64,000 nucleotides of DNA. It comes from Arenicola marina (lineage: Eukaryota > Annelida > Polychaeta > Arenicolidae). Within the stretch, counting starts at the first letter, position 1. Every line of letters starts with the position of its first letter. This document shows, piece after piece, positions 1 through 12,035 of this stretch. Under the pieces are notes generated by a model that made no database searches, had not been told where the DNA came from, and worked only from the letters and a program-made list of their open reading frames with translations. Position numbers and translations under genes: made by a program. Location of the stretch: the NCBI GenBank assembly GCA_964019135.1, contig OZ025248.1, positions 37,007,670-37,071,669 on the forward strand, in the 5' to 3' direction.

Positions 1-334
1 AGGCATTGATGGCAAATTCATTAGATATTCGACGCGATGTTAGAAAGTGTTATACACAATACAAGGCATCACTTGTTATAGTGGCTAATTCGTATCCCTT
101 ATCCGTCATATTGGACTTATTTGAACTTTATCTAAATTCATATCAGACTGATGCGAAAAGTAAATACAAATTAATTATACCTTTCCAATGAAGATGTTTT
201 GGAGGGTAAACGGGGACGCAATTTTAATCTGCAAAAAAAAAAAAAAAAAAAAGTGCATCTGTTGAGAAATGTCGAGAGCGTAGAAATAGTACATACGTCG
301 AAAGTATAATTATAACCAAAAAATATTTAAATGC
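1..334. other. Non-coding flank left of the assembly gap
   Basis: AT-rich sequence with no recognised gene. A 61-codon open frame at 6-191 has no recognisable domain and is not supported. A poly(A) run of about 18 bases starts near 233. The sequence stops at an assembly gap, so an exon that continues into the gap cannot be excluded. Confidence 0.6.
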
Positions 335-534
335 NNNNNNNNNNNNNNNNNNNNNNNNNNNNNNNNNNNNNNNNNNNNNNNNNNNNNNNNNNNNNNNNNN
401 NNNNNNNNNNNNNNNNNNNNNNNNNNNNNNNNNNNNNNNNNNNNNNNNNNNNNNNNNNNNNNNNNNNNNNNNNNNNNNNNNNNNNNNNNNNNNNNNNNNN
501 NNNNNNNNNNNNNNNNNNNNNNNNNNNNNNNNNN
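335..534. other. Assembly gap, 200 N
   Basis: Exactly 200 consecutive N. A round number of this kind is the usual placeholder for a scaffold gap of unknown size, so the distance between the two flanks is not known. Confidence 0.98.
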
Positions 535-2402
535 GGGCTGTGTACAAGTTAACTCACCCTGGATAACTACTGCGGATTGTAGTGGCAAGGGAAGGCCGAT
601 CCGGAGTCCCAGTGGGTCAGGTGACAAGGATTCCTGATGGTATCTGGAGATCACACGGCGTGAGATTTTACAGGGGTAAAGTATTCACGGACTCACAGTT
701 GAAACGGCCCTGACAGGCAGGCCTGCACGAAGGTCGGGAGATAGAGGCTGAAAACCAGGGCGACTGAGATTCTGTCAGTCAGTCTGTCTAGCTGTCTTAT
801 CGGAAGGGAATATCTGTCTGGATCTTCGTTCGTATTATCGCCCAACATCAGAGGGATTCAGTGTTCGTCAAAGCGGCAACAACACAGCGACCCCAGAGAA
901 AACATATCCTCGAAGGACGCTACACTGCTGCGCCATCCCCCCAGCCCCCCCCCCCTCCCCCATCCACACACCTTCTCTAGGCCCCGTCTTACACCCCCCG
1001 CACCCCCCCCCCCCCCGCCATCCACCCTATCCTCCCACCGCCACCGGCGTCAAGGAAAAGACTGCTACAAGCACAACACGCTGGGCCGGAGCTTCACGGC
1101 CACGCACCCCCCTCCCCCCCAGAGCTAAGCGGCGAAAGGGCAGGGGTCCCCCCCCCTCCGGCCAGCGCCGTACCGCTGGGCCGGCTGACTTCTGCAGCGG
1201 GGCCGACGGGGGTCCGAAAAAACACTAATGCATGTGGTGTTGATTTGGTCCCATTTTTTTTGGCCCCCGCCGAAGCAACATCTCCATCTGCTTTTGACAG
1301 ATAGACGATTATATGTTTAGGCGGGACTGTTTGGATTGACGCGAGATATGAAATACTGAGCGCCTGTTCAGCTGAGAACGAACGAGGAGGCGGATATACA
1401 GAGGGAGGAACCAGGAACGGCCGATAATAGAGGAAGAAGGACAGCCTCCATGACCCTCCTCCCCAACTTTCCCATAGGCCAAACGACGCGAGATTCTCGC
1501 GGCGCGAGCGGAAACACACGTGAGCTACGTCTTTCCGGAGTCAGATAGGAAGAGCACCTGCATCCCCAAAACGTGAGAGTGCGAACCACCACCCCCACCC
1601 CACCCCCACACCTCCAACCCCCCACCCCGCTTCCTCCCCACATTCCGACCGCCCCCACCGACATAAAACTGCCATCGCCGCCAAAACGTACGGCCGACCG
1701 CGGGAAGTGAACACCGCTTTTTTTCCTGGAGAATATATATACTCGGCCTATTGGCCCCTGTCATCAGCAGACAACTCCCCCTGAGGCGGAAAAAGTCATC
1801 CAAGTTTTTACCTGGAAGCTATATATATATATATATTTGTATATATATATATAGGTATACACAGCCGCTGGTGTGGTCCTCTCTCCGGCGGGCGGATACA
1901 GTTGTCATCCCCGGGGATTCATTCAATCAGTGTCTGTGGTCCGTGTCTCACCTCACTCACTCACGCCACTTTGTCTCCTAGGGCCAGCCAAGCCACACAC
2001 AGCTCAGGGCGGACTGACTGACTGACGGACTGACATACCTACCTCTGGCTGTCTACACCCCAGGCGTGCCAATATTGATCTGGGACCCGAGCACCAGGTC
2101 CTGTTATGAGATTGACATCGCACACATTATAACGTGTCGTTTCCCTGCCCTACGGTGGTCGGAGACCCGACGGCCACACGCTGCTAAAGGCTCCCCTCCC
2201 CTCCAGCGGGATGAGGAGGTGTGTAGAGAGCGTGAGGGTATGAGTGACGCTCAGCGGCTGGAGAATTTATCACCGGGACGCGCTGGTGATTTATGATATA
2301 TACATACATGTGTGTGTAGTGAGGGTGTTGGAATGTTGTAATACAACGCAGACGGATCGACAGTAATTGCGGATTTCTCCTACATATATATACAACTAAA
2401 CG
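535..2402 (+). promoter_or_regulatory. Upstream/5' UTR region of the fjx1-like gene
   Basis: No coding sequence is recognised. About 900-1720 is rich in C runs and CpG dinucleotides, as expected of a CpG-rich promoter region. A (TA)n microsatellite follows at about 1821-1852. The stretch just before the start codon is AT-richer. The start codon has A at -3 and G at +4, a good eukaryotic initiation context. No transcription start or TATA box can be assigned with confidence; the (TA)n tract is a simple repeat and I do not read it as a TATA box. Short open frames here on either strand lack known domains. Confidence 0.35.
1821..1852. repeat. (TA)n microsatellite upstream of fjx1-like gene
   Basis: Alternating TA with a few interruptions, about 32 bases. 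Similar TA tracts occur at about 6241-6271 and 21350-21372, the latter at the end of a SINE. Confidence 0.8.
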
Positions 2403-3944
2403 ATGGTCAGGTCGTCCGTGGGGCTGATGGTGGGGCTGGCGTTCTGCATGGGCCTTGTCCTGGGTCTCCTGCTCCATCTCCCCGGCGCCTCCTCCCCGCT
2501 GGGGTCCGGGCGCGACCGGCGGGCGGCGGGGTCGGCGGCGACGGCGGCGGCGGCGGCGGCGGGCGGCAGGCTGCTGCTGTCCGCCGAGGGGTACAGCGAC
2601 CCCCCGGAGCCAGCGCCTCGGGTATTTCACCCTCGGCCGGAGGGGGCTAGGAACGCTTCTGGTAATCCCCCGGCGGGGGAGGACAGGTATGTGGAGAGCA
2701 GCGGCAGCGGCGGACAGCGGGCACGGGTACAGGCCGCCGGGAAGGGGACGGTGTCAGCCTCCTCGGGCGGCGGCCAGGGCAGCCGTGCCCCAGCGGACAC
2801 CGTGTCCGTGATCATCCACACCCGGACTAGAGGGGGAGCGCGTCGGGAAGGCTCTCCGGTAGTAGGGTCGGCCCGAGCGGTGGCGCCCCCAAGCGGTGGC
2901 GACCCGCGACCGCTCAACCAGACGTGGATCCCGGGGGACCGTGCCGTGGCGAGGGGCACGGTCTTCTGGAGCCCCGCCGTGGAGGCTCTGATCCCGACGG
3001 GGTTCGGAACATCCGGGGACTGGAGACGGCAGCTGGACGGGGTCCGCGTTGTGGGTATACGGGAGGGGTGCGGACGGATGCAGAACCGACTCCTCGAGCT
3101 GAGCGACGGGACCCGGGCGTGCAGCCGCTACAGGATCAATCAGGATCAAATCCAGGGGGAGCTCTACTCTTACTACCTCAGCCTCCTGCTGGGAATCCGG
3201 AACGTCCCACCCGCCGTGCTGGCCCTGCCGGATGGGCGGGACCGCCGCTGGGGGTCCGTGTCCCGAGGGCTGGCGGCGGCCCAGTGGGATCTCGACAGAC
3301 CAGTCATCCTCACCCCCTGGGTCCCCCACCTCGCCCCGGCGTACATTCCAGAAGAGCTCCGGCCGGACAACCGGAGTCTACACCCCGCCGCCATCCTCAC
3401 CACCACCGTCACCACCCCGGAGGACCCAACGGACCCTCCGGAGAGCGGAGTCCCGAAGATCCGGAAGGGCAAAACCCCGGATGAGCTCCAAGAGCTGGCT
3501 CAGTGGAGCGACCTCATCGTGTTTGACTACCTGACCGGCAATCTGGATCGGGTCGTGAACAATCTCTTCAACCTGCAGTGGAACAAGGACATGATGTCCA
3601 ATCCCGCTCACAATCTGGAGCGACACAAACGCTCAGGACTTTTGCACTTTCTGGATAACGAATCCGGATTATTCCACAGTTATCGCCTCCTGGACAAATA
3701 CGACCGCCACCACCGGTCGCTACTGCGGAGCCTGTGTATCTACAGACAGACCACGGCGGAGAGGGTCGCCCGCCTCCACAGGGAGGGGGACGTCTGCGAG
3801 GAGATCCAGAGACTGGTCCGGAGCGAGGAGCCGCTCCACGCCCACCTGCCAAGGATACCGCAGAAAAACTGCCACGTTCTGCAAAGTCGGATAGCCGACG
3901 TCTTCAACCAAATCGAACTGTGCGAGTCGTTACATGCCAGATGA
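2403..3944 (+). CDS. fjx1: Four-jointed box kinase 1-like Golgi protein (Fj/FJX1 family)
   Basis: Single uninterrupted 513-codon ORF. Known role of the family: Golgi-resident type II membrane kinase that phosphorylates Ser/Thr in extracellular cadherin repeats of Fat and Dachsous, tuning planar cell polarity and growth. Seen here: short cytoplasmic start, hydrophobic signal-anchor at about residues 7-28, then a low-complexity stem (Ala tract about 41-53, Gly/Ser/Pro-rich to about 170), then the conserved luminal kinase domain from about 185 to the C-terminus. Motifs include QGELYSYYLSLLLGI (251-265), FDYLTGNLDR (374-383), resembling the FAM20-type catalytic segment, and DNE (418-420), matching the acidic motif needed for Fj activity. 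N-glycosylation sequons lie at N84, N172 and N323. Human FJX1 is 437 aa and also intronless; the extra length here is in the stem. The start has a good Kozak context and directly precedes the membrane anchor. The last codons (SLHAR, stop) lie inside a repeat unit that continues into the 3' UTR. Confidence 0.93.
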   Translation: MVRSSVGLMVGLAFCMGLVLGLLLHLPGASSPLGSGRDRRAAGSAATAAAAAAGGRLLLSAEGYSDPPEPAPRVFHPRPEGARNASGNPPAGEDRYVESSGSGGQRARVQAAGKGTVSASSGGGQGSRAPADTVSVIIHTRTRGGARREGSPVVGSARAVAPPSGGDPRPLNQTWIPGDRAVARGTVFWSPAVEALIPTGFGTSGDWRRQLDGVRVVGIREGCGRMQNRLLELSDGTRACSRYRINQDQIQGELYSYYLSLLLGIRNVPPAVLALPDGRDRRWGSVSRGLAAAQWDLDRPVILTPWVPHLAPAYIPEELRPDNRSLHPAAILTTTVTTPEDPTDPPESGVPKIRKGKTPDELQELAQWSDLIVFDYLTGNLDRVVNNLFNLQWNKDMMSNPAHNLERHKRSGLLHFLDNESGLFHSYRLLDKYDRHHRSLLRSLCIYRQTTAERVARLHREGDVCEEIQRLVRSEEPLHAHLPRIPQKNCHVLQSRIADVFNQIELCESLHAR

Positions 3945-4240
3945 TGTGGTGGAATCATTACGGAATCATTACGAGACTATATCATGTTGGAATCATTACA
4001 CGACAGACGATATGTGTTGAATCATTACGAGACTATTAGATCATACTAGAATCATTACGCTCAAACCGGTAACCACATCGTAGATATAATGATATAATCA
4101 TTACATGCCAGAATCATTACATATCTGATAATTCCTCCAGAATCATCATAGGCCAGATGATGTCAGAATCATTACACACCAGATGATGCGAAAATCATCA
4201 CAGGCCACATTGGGCTAGAATCATTACAGGCCAGATGGTA
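3927..4240 (+). repeat. Degenerate 3' UTR minisatellite overlapping the fjx1 stop codon
   Basis: About eleven copies of GAATCATTAC or close variants lie between 3951 and 4228, spaced 13-47 bases apart and often linked by CCAGATGATG or ACATGCCAG. CCAGATGATG occurs at 3937-3946 (containing the TGA stop at 3942-3944), 4152-4161 and 4179-4188, and CCAGATGG occurs near 4231. The first unit therefore supplies the last codons and the stop. Spacing is irregular, so this is an old, decayed array or a cluster of binding-site-like motifs. Confidence 0.75.
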
Positions 4241-4580
4241 CTGGTCTTACTCTCTGGCCCTTGTCGCCGAGTCGTGTATGTACTGTACGTGACCCTGCTA
4301 TATGGCCTTTAATCTAGTCTTGGTGTAAGGTACGTGTTGCTATGGTGAGTCCTGACCTCCCCCTCCCCCTTGAGGCGGACTCCACACCCACACACTGTGA
4401 CCATCACGTGGTCTTGTCTCATTATATTTATGAAATGTACTTGTGTTTCCACGAATTGACTTTATTGACCGTGATAAGCGCATCGGTCCCATGTGTTTTC
4501 CTTTTTTTGTATTGGTCGGTACTGTCTCCTGTTTATTTATGTATATATAGATATGTCAGCAAACACTGCTATGTTACAGC

Positions 4581-4586
4581 AATAAA
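4581..4586 (+). terminator. Candidate poly(A) signal of the fjx1-like gene
   Basis: Canonical AATAAA about 640 bases after the stop codon, followed at about 4610-4620 by a T/G-rich stretch (GTTCCTTTGGTG) that could serve as the downstream element. It implies a 3' UTR of roughly 650 bases. No transcript evidence is available. Confidence 0.55.
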
Positions 4587-4624
4587 ATGGGAAAATCGAT
4601 CTAAAACAAGTTCCTTTGGTGACG

Positions 4625-6500
4625 AAGTTAACTGACGATGTCCATGGTAAATCCACCTGAATCCATTGTGATCACGCATTTATCACAAATAATAATAATG
4701 ATAATAATTATTAATAATAACCGGGGGCAGTTGCGATAATATATTTCTTTCGTGAAATTAGTCCGTAAACGATAGGGGTGGAGATGGTGAGGGGATTTGT
4801 GCACTTTCGATGCTCGGCTTGGGAATTGTAAAACATCTATTCTGACTCCTACATTCCCAAAACCCGTGAGTCTATCGCCGTTACAAATTGTCACATCTAC
4901 AAATACATCTTCCACGTACATGTAACATATAGTAATGATATTAATTATTATTTTATATCCCTGTCATGGTAACATACTCGTGAAGATCTCGAGGCGCCAT
5001 TATAAAAATGTATTTAATTTATTAACGCTGTTGTTGGGCGTTAAAATGAGGGTTCGGAAAGGCGACAGACTATTATTTGTACAGGATATTCCAGTAAGTA
5101 GCCCTGAGTTACCTTTGTTGTCACTCCTAAGACCATATTCCTAAGTGAAGTTTAGACTCACATAATAAATGCCCATGAAGTTACTAGCAACGGCGGATCC
5201 ATAATAAGCTTAGCATAGCAGACAATGTATTTTACAATTCATTTAGTTTTTGAAAATTAATTGATGCTACTTGATAAACCTTTGAAGGGATTTTGCATTT
5301 ATGTCAGTAATTCTTCTTTAAAAATACATTTATTTAAGTAATTCTTCTTTAAAAATACATTTATTTAAGCAATTCTTCTTTTAAAATACACTTATTTTAG
5401 TAATTCTTCATTTAAAATAAAATGGTATTAAGGTATCCGGGGGCTTCGTGACACACATGTTAACACTAAGCTGTGTTAAACAGATTTCGCTGCCGTTATT
5501 CACACTGTGAATAATATATCTCGATGCCATGCTCTATATAATTGTTATTAACAATGACATAGTCGGATAAAGGGAGTTTGTGTCAGCTCGGCTAAAGGGA
5601 GTTTGTGTCCCCCCACCCTCCTCATAACACCACCCTCACCACCCCACCCCGACAGCTCACATGCTACCCCCCCCCCCCCGCGGTGAGTCGGTGCTTGTTT
5701 GCATCAGTTTTGCTGGAGACAGCTATACCTATAACAATACCGATTGCTATAGCCTTAACGAGGCGACGCAACCAGAGCATTGGCACGTTACTAGCTGTGA
5801 AGCGCTGTCCTGTTCACTGTTATATATAACAAAGTGTCAGAGTGTTTACGTTAATCGCTTCTAATTAACAGGATTAACATGCAGGCTGACCATTGTTAGC
5901 GAGTGAAGCTCTGGCTTATTAGATATCATTGATAAACGAACTCGACCAATTGGTCAAGATCATTGCTGTTAATTTATGAGAAATAATTATAATGATAGAC
6001 TTTTATTATACTATAATGATTAAATGTGTACTGTCAATGTACATATGCTGGCTACATGTCTCTGGGTTATTGAGGAATTCGGAATTAAAGCGGCGCAAAG
6101 CAGTCTGAAAGACGGGTAATACACATGCGTCAATAATGGGAAGATTGAGAGAAGGTGGTTGAAGAGATTCCTCAAATATGCCCCCCCCCTCCCCCTCTCC
6201 AAAAATCCCCCTCTTTCTCTCTCTCTCTCTCCATATGTATTTATATATGTATATAGTTCTATATATATATTCACTAACAGACACGAGGCGACAAAATCAT
6301 TCTGGGTCAGCAAGCTTTGTGTTGGCGGACGAATTCAGGCATTATAGACGCATCTCCAACAAGAAAAAAAAGTAAGAAGTGTTGGAGAAATTGAAGCGCG
6401 GAAATCTTCAATTGTTGAATGGAGCGAAAATTATTACATGCAGGAAACATACAATTTTTGTTGTATGTATATATATATCTGAGAGGGGTGGGGGGTGGGG
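4625..6500. other. Non-coding region
   Basis: AT-rich sequence with no recognised gene. It contains the 31-bp tandem repeat at 5307-5425, C-rich runs near 5640 and 6180, a CT run at about 6215-6232 and AT-rich simple sequence at 6241-6271. Open frames here are short and without domains. Confidence 0.6.
5307..5425. repeat. 31-bp tandem repeat, about 3.7 copies
   Basis: Units beginning GTAATTCTTCTTTAAAAATA start at 5307, 5338, 5369 (GCAATT...) and 5400 (last copy truncated and diverged). The period is 31 bases. Confidence 0.9.
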
Positions 6501-6712
6501 TGGTTGGTTGTATATTCAGGACGCTTTAACCAATTCTGATCATATCGCGTCAATGGGAAAGGGAAGGGAGAGTGGAACCATGTCCCCGGGGGTAACCCCC
6601 TACTCTTTGCGAAAGAAGGACATGTGATCTTTAATCTGCGATCACACAGACATGGCCACAGCGGGGCGCGAACCACCGATCCAGTGCCATTAGGCTCTGA
6701 GCTGTCGGGGCG
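6501..6712 (-). mobile_element. tRNA-derived SINE copy S1
   Basis: Read on the minus strand, the element starts with a tRNA-like head: A-box-like segment within 6687-6706 and B-box-like GGTTCGCGCCCC at 6663-6674. A body follows with the motifs CTTCTTTCGCAAAGAGTAGG and GGTTAAAGCGTCCTGAATA. The same body is found at 21240-21352 (+), 59505-59625 (+) and 63190-63355 (-), which marks it as a dispersed family. RNA polymerase III promoter function is expected for the family but not shown here. Confidence 0.75.
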
Positions 6713-7000
6713 GTCCGGGGGGGGGATTTAAACCATAAGTTTAAGCCATATATGATTTAGTATATTAACTCCTTAAAAAAACGTCATAATTGATCAGCTA
6801 ACTCGTATGTAGGCATATAATTTGTTTTAAATGGCCAAGCAATATTATTTCTTATTAGTATCGTCGTAATATTCCATGATGAAGTGAAGATAAATATATG
6901 ATTTCCATTTACGTGTCTTAATAGTGCGATATGGTATATGAATATCCTTAGCTCATATTTCATGTATCATTTTTGGAACCCTAGCTGTGCTATAAACACG

Positions 7001-10000
7001 TGACAAACAGGGGCTGGTATGCAGGGTCTACACACCTGGCCGACTGTGACAAACAGGGGCTGGTATGCAAGGCCTACACACCTGGCCGACTGTGACAAAC
7101 AGGGCTGGTATGCAAGGCCTACACACCTGGCCGACTGTGACAAACAGGGGCTGCTATGCAAGCCCTACACACCTGGCCGACTGTGACAAACAGGGCTGGT
7201 ATGCAGGGCCTACACACCTGGCCGACTGTGACAAACAGGGGCTGGTATGCAAGGCCTACACACCTGGCCGACTGTGACCAGCAGGGGCTGGTATGCAAGC
7301 CCTACACACCTGGCCGACTGTGACAAACAGGGGCTGGTATGCAAGGCCTACACACCTGGCCGACTGTGACAAACGGGGCTGGTATGCAAGGCCTACACAC
7401 CTGGCCGACTGTGACAAACAGGGGCTGGTATGCAAGGCCTACACACCTGGCCGACTGTGACAAACAGGGGCTGGTATGCAAGGCCTACACACCTGGCCGA
7501 CTGTGACAAACAGGGCTGGTATGCAAGGCCTACACACCTGGCCGACTGTGACGAACAGGGCTGGTATGCAAGGCCTACACACCTGGCCGACTGTGACAAA
7601 CTGGGGCTGGTATGCAGGGCCTACACACCTGGCCGACTGTGACAAACAGAGCTGGTATGCAAGGCCTACACACCTGGCCGACTGTGACAAACAGGGCTGG
7701 TATGCAAGCCCTACACACCTGGCCGACTGTGACAAACAGGGCTGGTATGCAAGCCCTACACACCTGGCCGACTGTGACAAACAGGGCTGGTATGCAAGGC
7801 CTACACACCTGACCGACTGTGACAAACAGGGGCTGGTATGCAAGGCCTAAACACCTGGCCGACTGTGACAAACAGGGCTGGTATGCAAGGCCTACACACC
7901 TGGCCGACTGTGACAAACAGGGCTGGTATGCAAGGCCTACACACCTGGCCGACTGTGACGAACAGGGCTGGTATGCAAGGCCTACACACCTGGCCGACTG
8001 TGACAAACAGGGCTGGTATGCAAGGCCTACACACCTGGCCGACTGTGACAAACAGGGGCTGCTATGCAAGGCCTACACACCTGGCCGACTGTGACAAACA
8101 GGGCTGGTATGCAGGGCCTACACACCTGGCCGACTGTGACAAACAGAGGCTGGTATGCAAGGTCTACACACCTGGCCGACTGTGACAAACAGGGGCTGGT
8201 ATGCAAGGCCTACACACCTGGCCGACTGTGACAAACTGGGCTGGTATGCAAGGCCTACACACCTGGCCGACTGTGACAAACAGGGCTGGTATGCAAGGCC
8301 TACACACCTGGCCGACTGTGACAAACAGGGCTGGTATGCAAGGCCTACACACCTGGCCGACTGTGACGAACAGGGCTGGTATGCAAGGCCTACACACCTG
8401 GCCGACTGTGACAAACAGGGCTGGTATGCAAGGCCTACACACCTGGCCGACTGTGACAAACAGGGGCTGCTATGCAAGGCCTACACACCTGGCCGACTGT
8501 GACAAACAGGGCTGGTATGCAGGGCCTACACACCTGGCCGACTGTGACAAACAGAGGCTGGTATGCAGGGCCTACACACCTGGCCGACTGTGACAAACAG
8601 GGGCTGGTATGCAAGGTCTACACACCTGGCCGACTGTGACAAACAGGGCTGGTATGCAAGGCCTACACACCTGGCCGACTGTGACAAACAGGGCTGGTAT
8701 GCAAGGCCTACACACCTGGCCGATTGTGACAAACAGGGGCTGGTATGCAAGGCCTACACACCTGGCCGACTGTGACAAACAGGGCTGGTATGCAAGGCCT
8801 ACACACCTGGCCGACTGTGACGAACAGGGCTGGTATGCAAGCCCTACACACCTGGCCGACTGTGACAAACAGAGGCTGGTATGCAGGGCCTACACACCTG
8901 GCCGACTGTGACAAACAGGGGCTGGTATGCAAGGCCTACACACCTGGCTGACTGTGACAAACAGGGGCTGGTATGCAAGGCCTACACACCTGGCCGACTG
9001 TGACAAACAGGGCTGGCATGCAAGCCCTACACACCTGGCCGACTGTGACAAACAGGGCTGGTATGCAGGGCCTACACACCTGGCCGACTGTGACAAACAG
9101 GGCTGGTATGCAGGGCCTACACACCTGGCCGACTGTGACAAACAGGGGCTGGTATGCAAGGCCTACACACCTGGCCGACTGTGACAAACAGGGGCTGGTA
9201 TGCAAGGCCTACACACCTGGCCGACTGTGACAAACAGGGCTGGTATGCAAGGCCTACACACCTGGCCGACTGTGACAAACAGGGGCTGGTATGCAAGGCC
9301 TACACACCTGGCCGACTGTGACAAACAGGGACTGGTATGCAAGGCCTACACACCTGGCCGACTGTGACAAACAGGGGCTGGTATGCAGGGTCTACACACC
9401 TGGCCGACTGTGACAAACAGGGGCTGGTATGCAAGGCCTACACACCTGGCCGACTGTGACAAACAGGGGCTGGTATGCAAGGCCTACACACCTGGCCGAC
9501 TGTGACAAACAGGGGCTGCTATGCAAGGCCTACACACCTGGCTGACTGTGACAAACAGGGCTGGTATGCAAGGCCTACACACCTGGCCGATTGTGACAAA
9601 CAGGGACTGGTATGCAAGGCCTACACACCTGGCCGACTGTGACAAACAGGGGCTGGTATGCAAGGCCTACACACCTGGCCGACTGTGACAAACAGGGGCT
9701 GCTATGCAAGGCCTACACACCTGGCTGACTGTGACAAACAGGGCTGGTATGCAAGGCCTACACACCTGGCCGACTGTGACAAACAGGGGCTGGTATGCAA
9801 GCCCTACACACCTGGCCGACTGTGACAAACAGGGACTGGTATGCAAGGCCTACACACCTGGCCGACTGTGACAAACAGGGGCTGGTATGCAGGGTCTACA
9901 CACCTGGCCGACTGTGACAAACAGGGGCTGGTATGCAAGGCCTACACACCTGGCCGACTGTGACAAACAGGGGCTGGTATGCAAGGCCTACACACCTGGC

Positions 10001-11112
10001 CGACTGTGACAAACAGGGGCTGCTATGCAAGGCCTACACACCTGGCTGACTGTGACAAACAGGGCTGGTATGCAAGGCCTACACACCTGGCCGATTGTGA
10101 CAAACAGGGGCTGGTATGCAAGGCCTACACACCTGGCCGACTGTGACCAGCAGGGGCTGGTATGCAAGGCATACACACCTCGCCGACTGTGACAAACAGG
10201 GGCTGGTATGCACGGCCTACAGACCTGGCCGACTGTGACAAACAGGGGCTGGTATGCAAGCCCTACACACCTGGCCGACTGTGACAAACAGGGGCTGGTA
10301 TGCCCGGCTTACACACCTGGCCGACTGTGACAAACAGGGGCTGGTATGCAAGGCCTACACACCTGGACGACTGTGACAAACAGGGGCTGGTATGCAAGGC
10401 CTACACACCTGGCCGACTGTGACAAACAGGTGCTGGTATGCAAGGCCTACACACCTGGCCGACTGTGACAAACTGGGCTGGTATGCAAGGCCTACACACC
10501 TGGCCGACTGTGACAAACAGGGGCTGGTATGCAAGGCCTACACACCTGGCCGACTGTGACAAACAGGGGCTGGTATGCAAGGCCTACACACCTGGCCGAC
10601 TGTGACAAACAGGGGCTGGTATGCAAGGCCTACACACCTGGCCGACTGTGACAAACTGGGCTGGTATGCAAGGCCTACACACCTGGCCGACTGTGACAAA
10701 CAGGGGCTGGTATGCAAGGCCTACACACCTGGCCGACTGTGACAAACTGGGCTGGTATGCAAGGCCTACACACCTGGCCGACTGTGACAAACAGGGGCTG
10801 GTATGCAAGGCCTACACACCTGGCCGACTGTGACAAACTGGGCTGGTATGCAAGGCCTACACACCTGGCCGACTGTGACAAACAGGGCTGGTATGCAAGG
10901 CCTACACACCTGGCCGACTGTGACAAACAGGGGCTGGTATGCAAGGCCTACACACCTGGCCGACTGTGACAAACAGGGGCTGGTATGCAAGCCCTACACA
11001 CCTGGCCGACTGTGACAAACAGGGGCTGGTATGCAAGGCCTACACACCTGGCCGACTGTGACAAACAGGGGCTGGTATGCAAGCCCTACACACCTGGCCG
11101 ACTGTGACAAAC
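7001..11112. repeat. 45/46-bp minisatellite array, about 90 units
   Basis: Contiguous head-to-tail units built on GGGGCTGGTATGCAAGGCCT then ACACACCTGGCCGACTGTGA then CAAACA. Units are 46 bp with a GGGG start or 45 bp with GGG. Common variants are GGCCT/GCCCT/GGTCT, CAAACA/CGAACA, GGTATG/GCTATG and CCGACT/CTGACT. There are no unique spacers, so this is not a CRISPR. Higher-order structure is visible: a block carrying marker variants at 7957 and about 8143 is repeated 408 bases later (8365 and about 8551), nine units apart. The 45-bp units keep frame, so several short repetitive open frames appear on both strands; none looks like a gene. Confidence 0.97.
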
Positions 11113-12035
11113 CCATGTGTAACAGTGGAAAATGCGTCATTATTACGACAGAAATATTATTATTTGTCTTCGCTAGTTGCTGCATTGAAGTGCTGCATAT
11201 TTTAAAACTTCTATTTAACAGTATAAAGGATTTAGAGTGGACTTATGTGGGGAGTGGGAGGGAGAGCGGGGAAGGGTGGGGGGGATTACATACCCAGACC
11301 AACCCAAACATGAACGTGCCTCTGTCACAAATGTAGACATCCGTATTAAAAATACTTATTTACCTAATTGCGGAATAAAAACTGCAGCAAAACACCTTTC
11401 CCGGCGTTTCAAAAGTGTAAGTAAATAGACTGATCAATGTATGGTATCTCGTTGCCGAAGAGGTCTAGGGGGCCAGGCGGATGGGAGGGGGGGAGGGCGG
11501 AGTGTAGTCAGGGGGGCTGTGCATGTCTATGCCAAAAGCGGCAGACACCTGATGGGCCATGTACATGGTGAGACATCCGACTGAGAGGGCTGGACCAGCG
11601 AGGAGACGATGTTGACAGACCCATTTTTTGTTACAATTGAATCCTAGAAAGGACATCTTTTGTTGCGGCATGAGAAAGGTGTATATGCTTAGAGGTTCAT
11701 AATGGTAGGCGATGGGGGTGACAATCCGTGGTAGGGGGTAGCTAGGCCGCCGCGGGCGGGGGGGAGAGTGGGGGTTGGGACTGCATAGCAAACACCCGGC
11801 GGGGTGTATACATATGTAGCCCCCCCCCCACCACACCCCCACCTCCTCACCGGACACTCCACACCCCATATCGTTATATTCGTACTCGTTGACCTCCGCC
11901 CACCTCTCGCGAGACAGTCGCATTGATTCCTCACGCCCAGTGACAGAGTTGACCGGCTGTGCCAACAACCTTTCTGATCGGTGTGCTCAGTCTGGGACAT
12001 GCGCTATAGGTGATAATAACTGTAAGCCGACGTGT
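11113..12035. other. Non-coding spacer between two minisatellites
   Basis: No recognised gene. There are C/G-rich runs near 11490 and 11820. A 167-codon minus-strand frame at 11465-11968 has no known domain and is Pro-rich because of the C/G runs. Confidence 0.55.
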
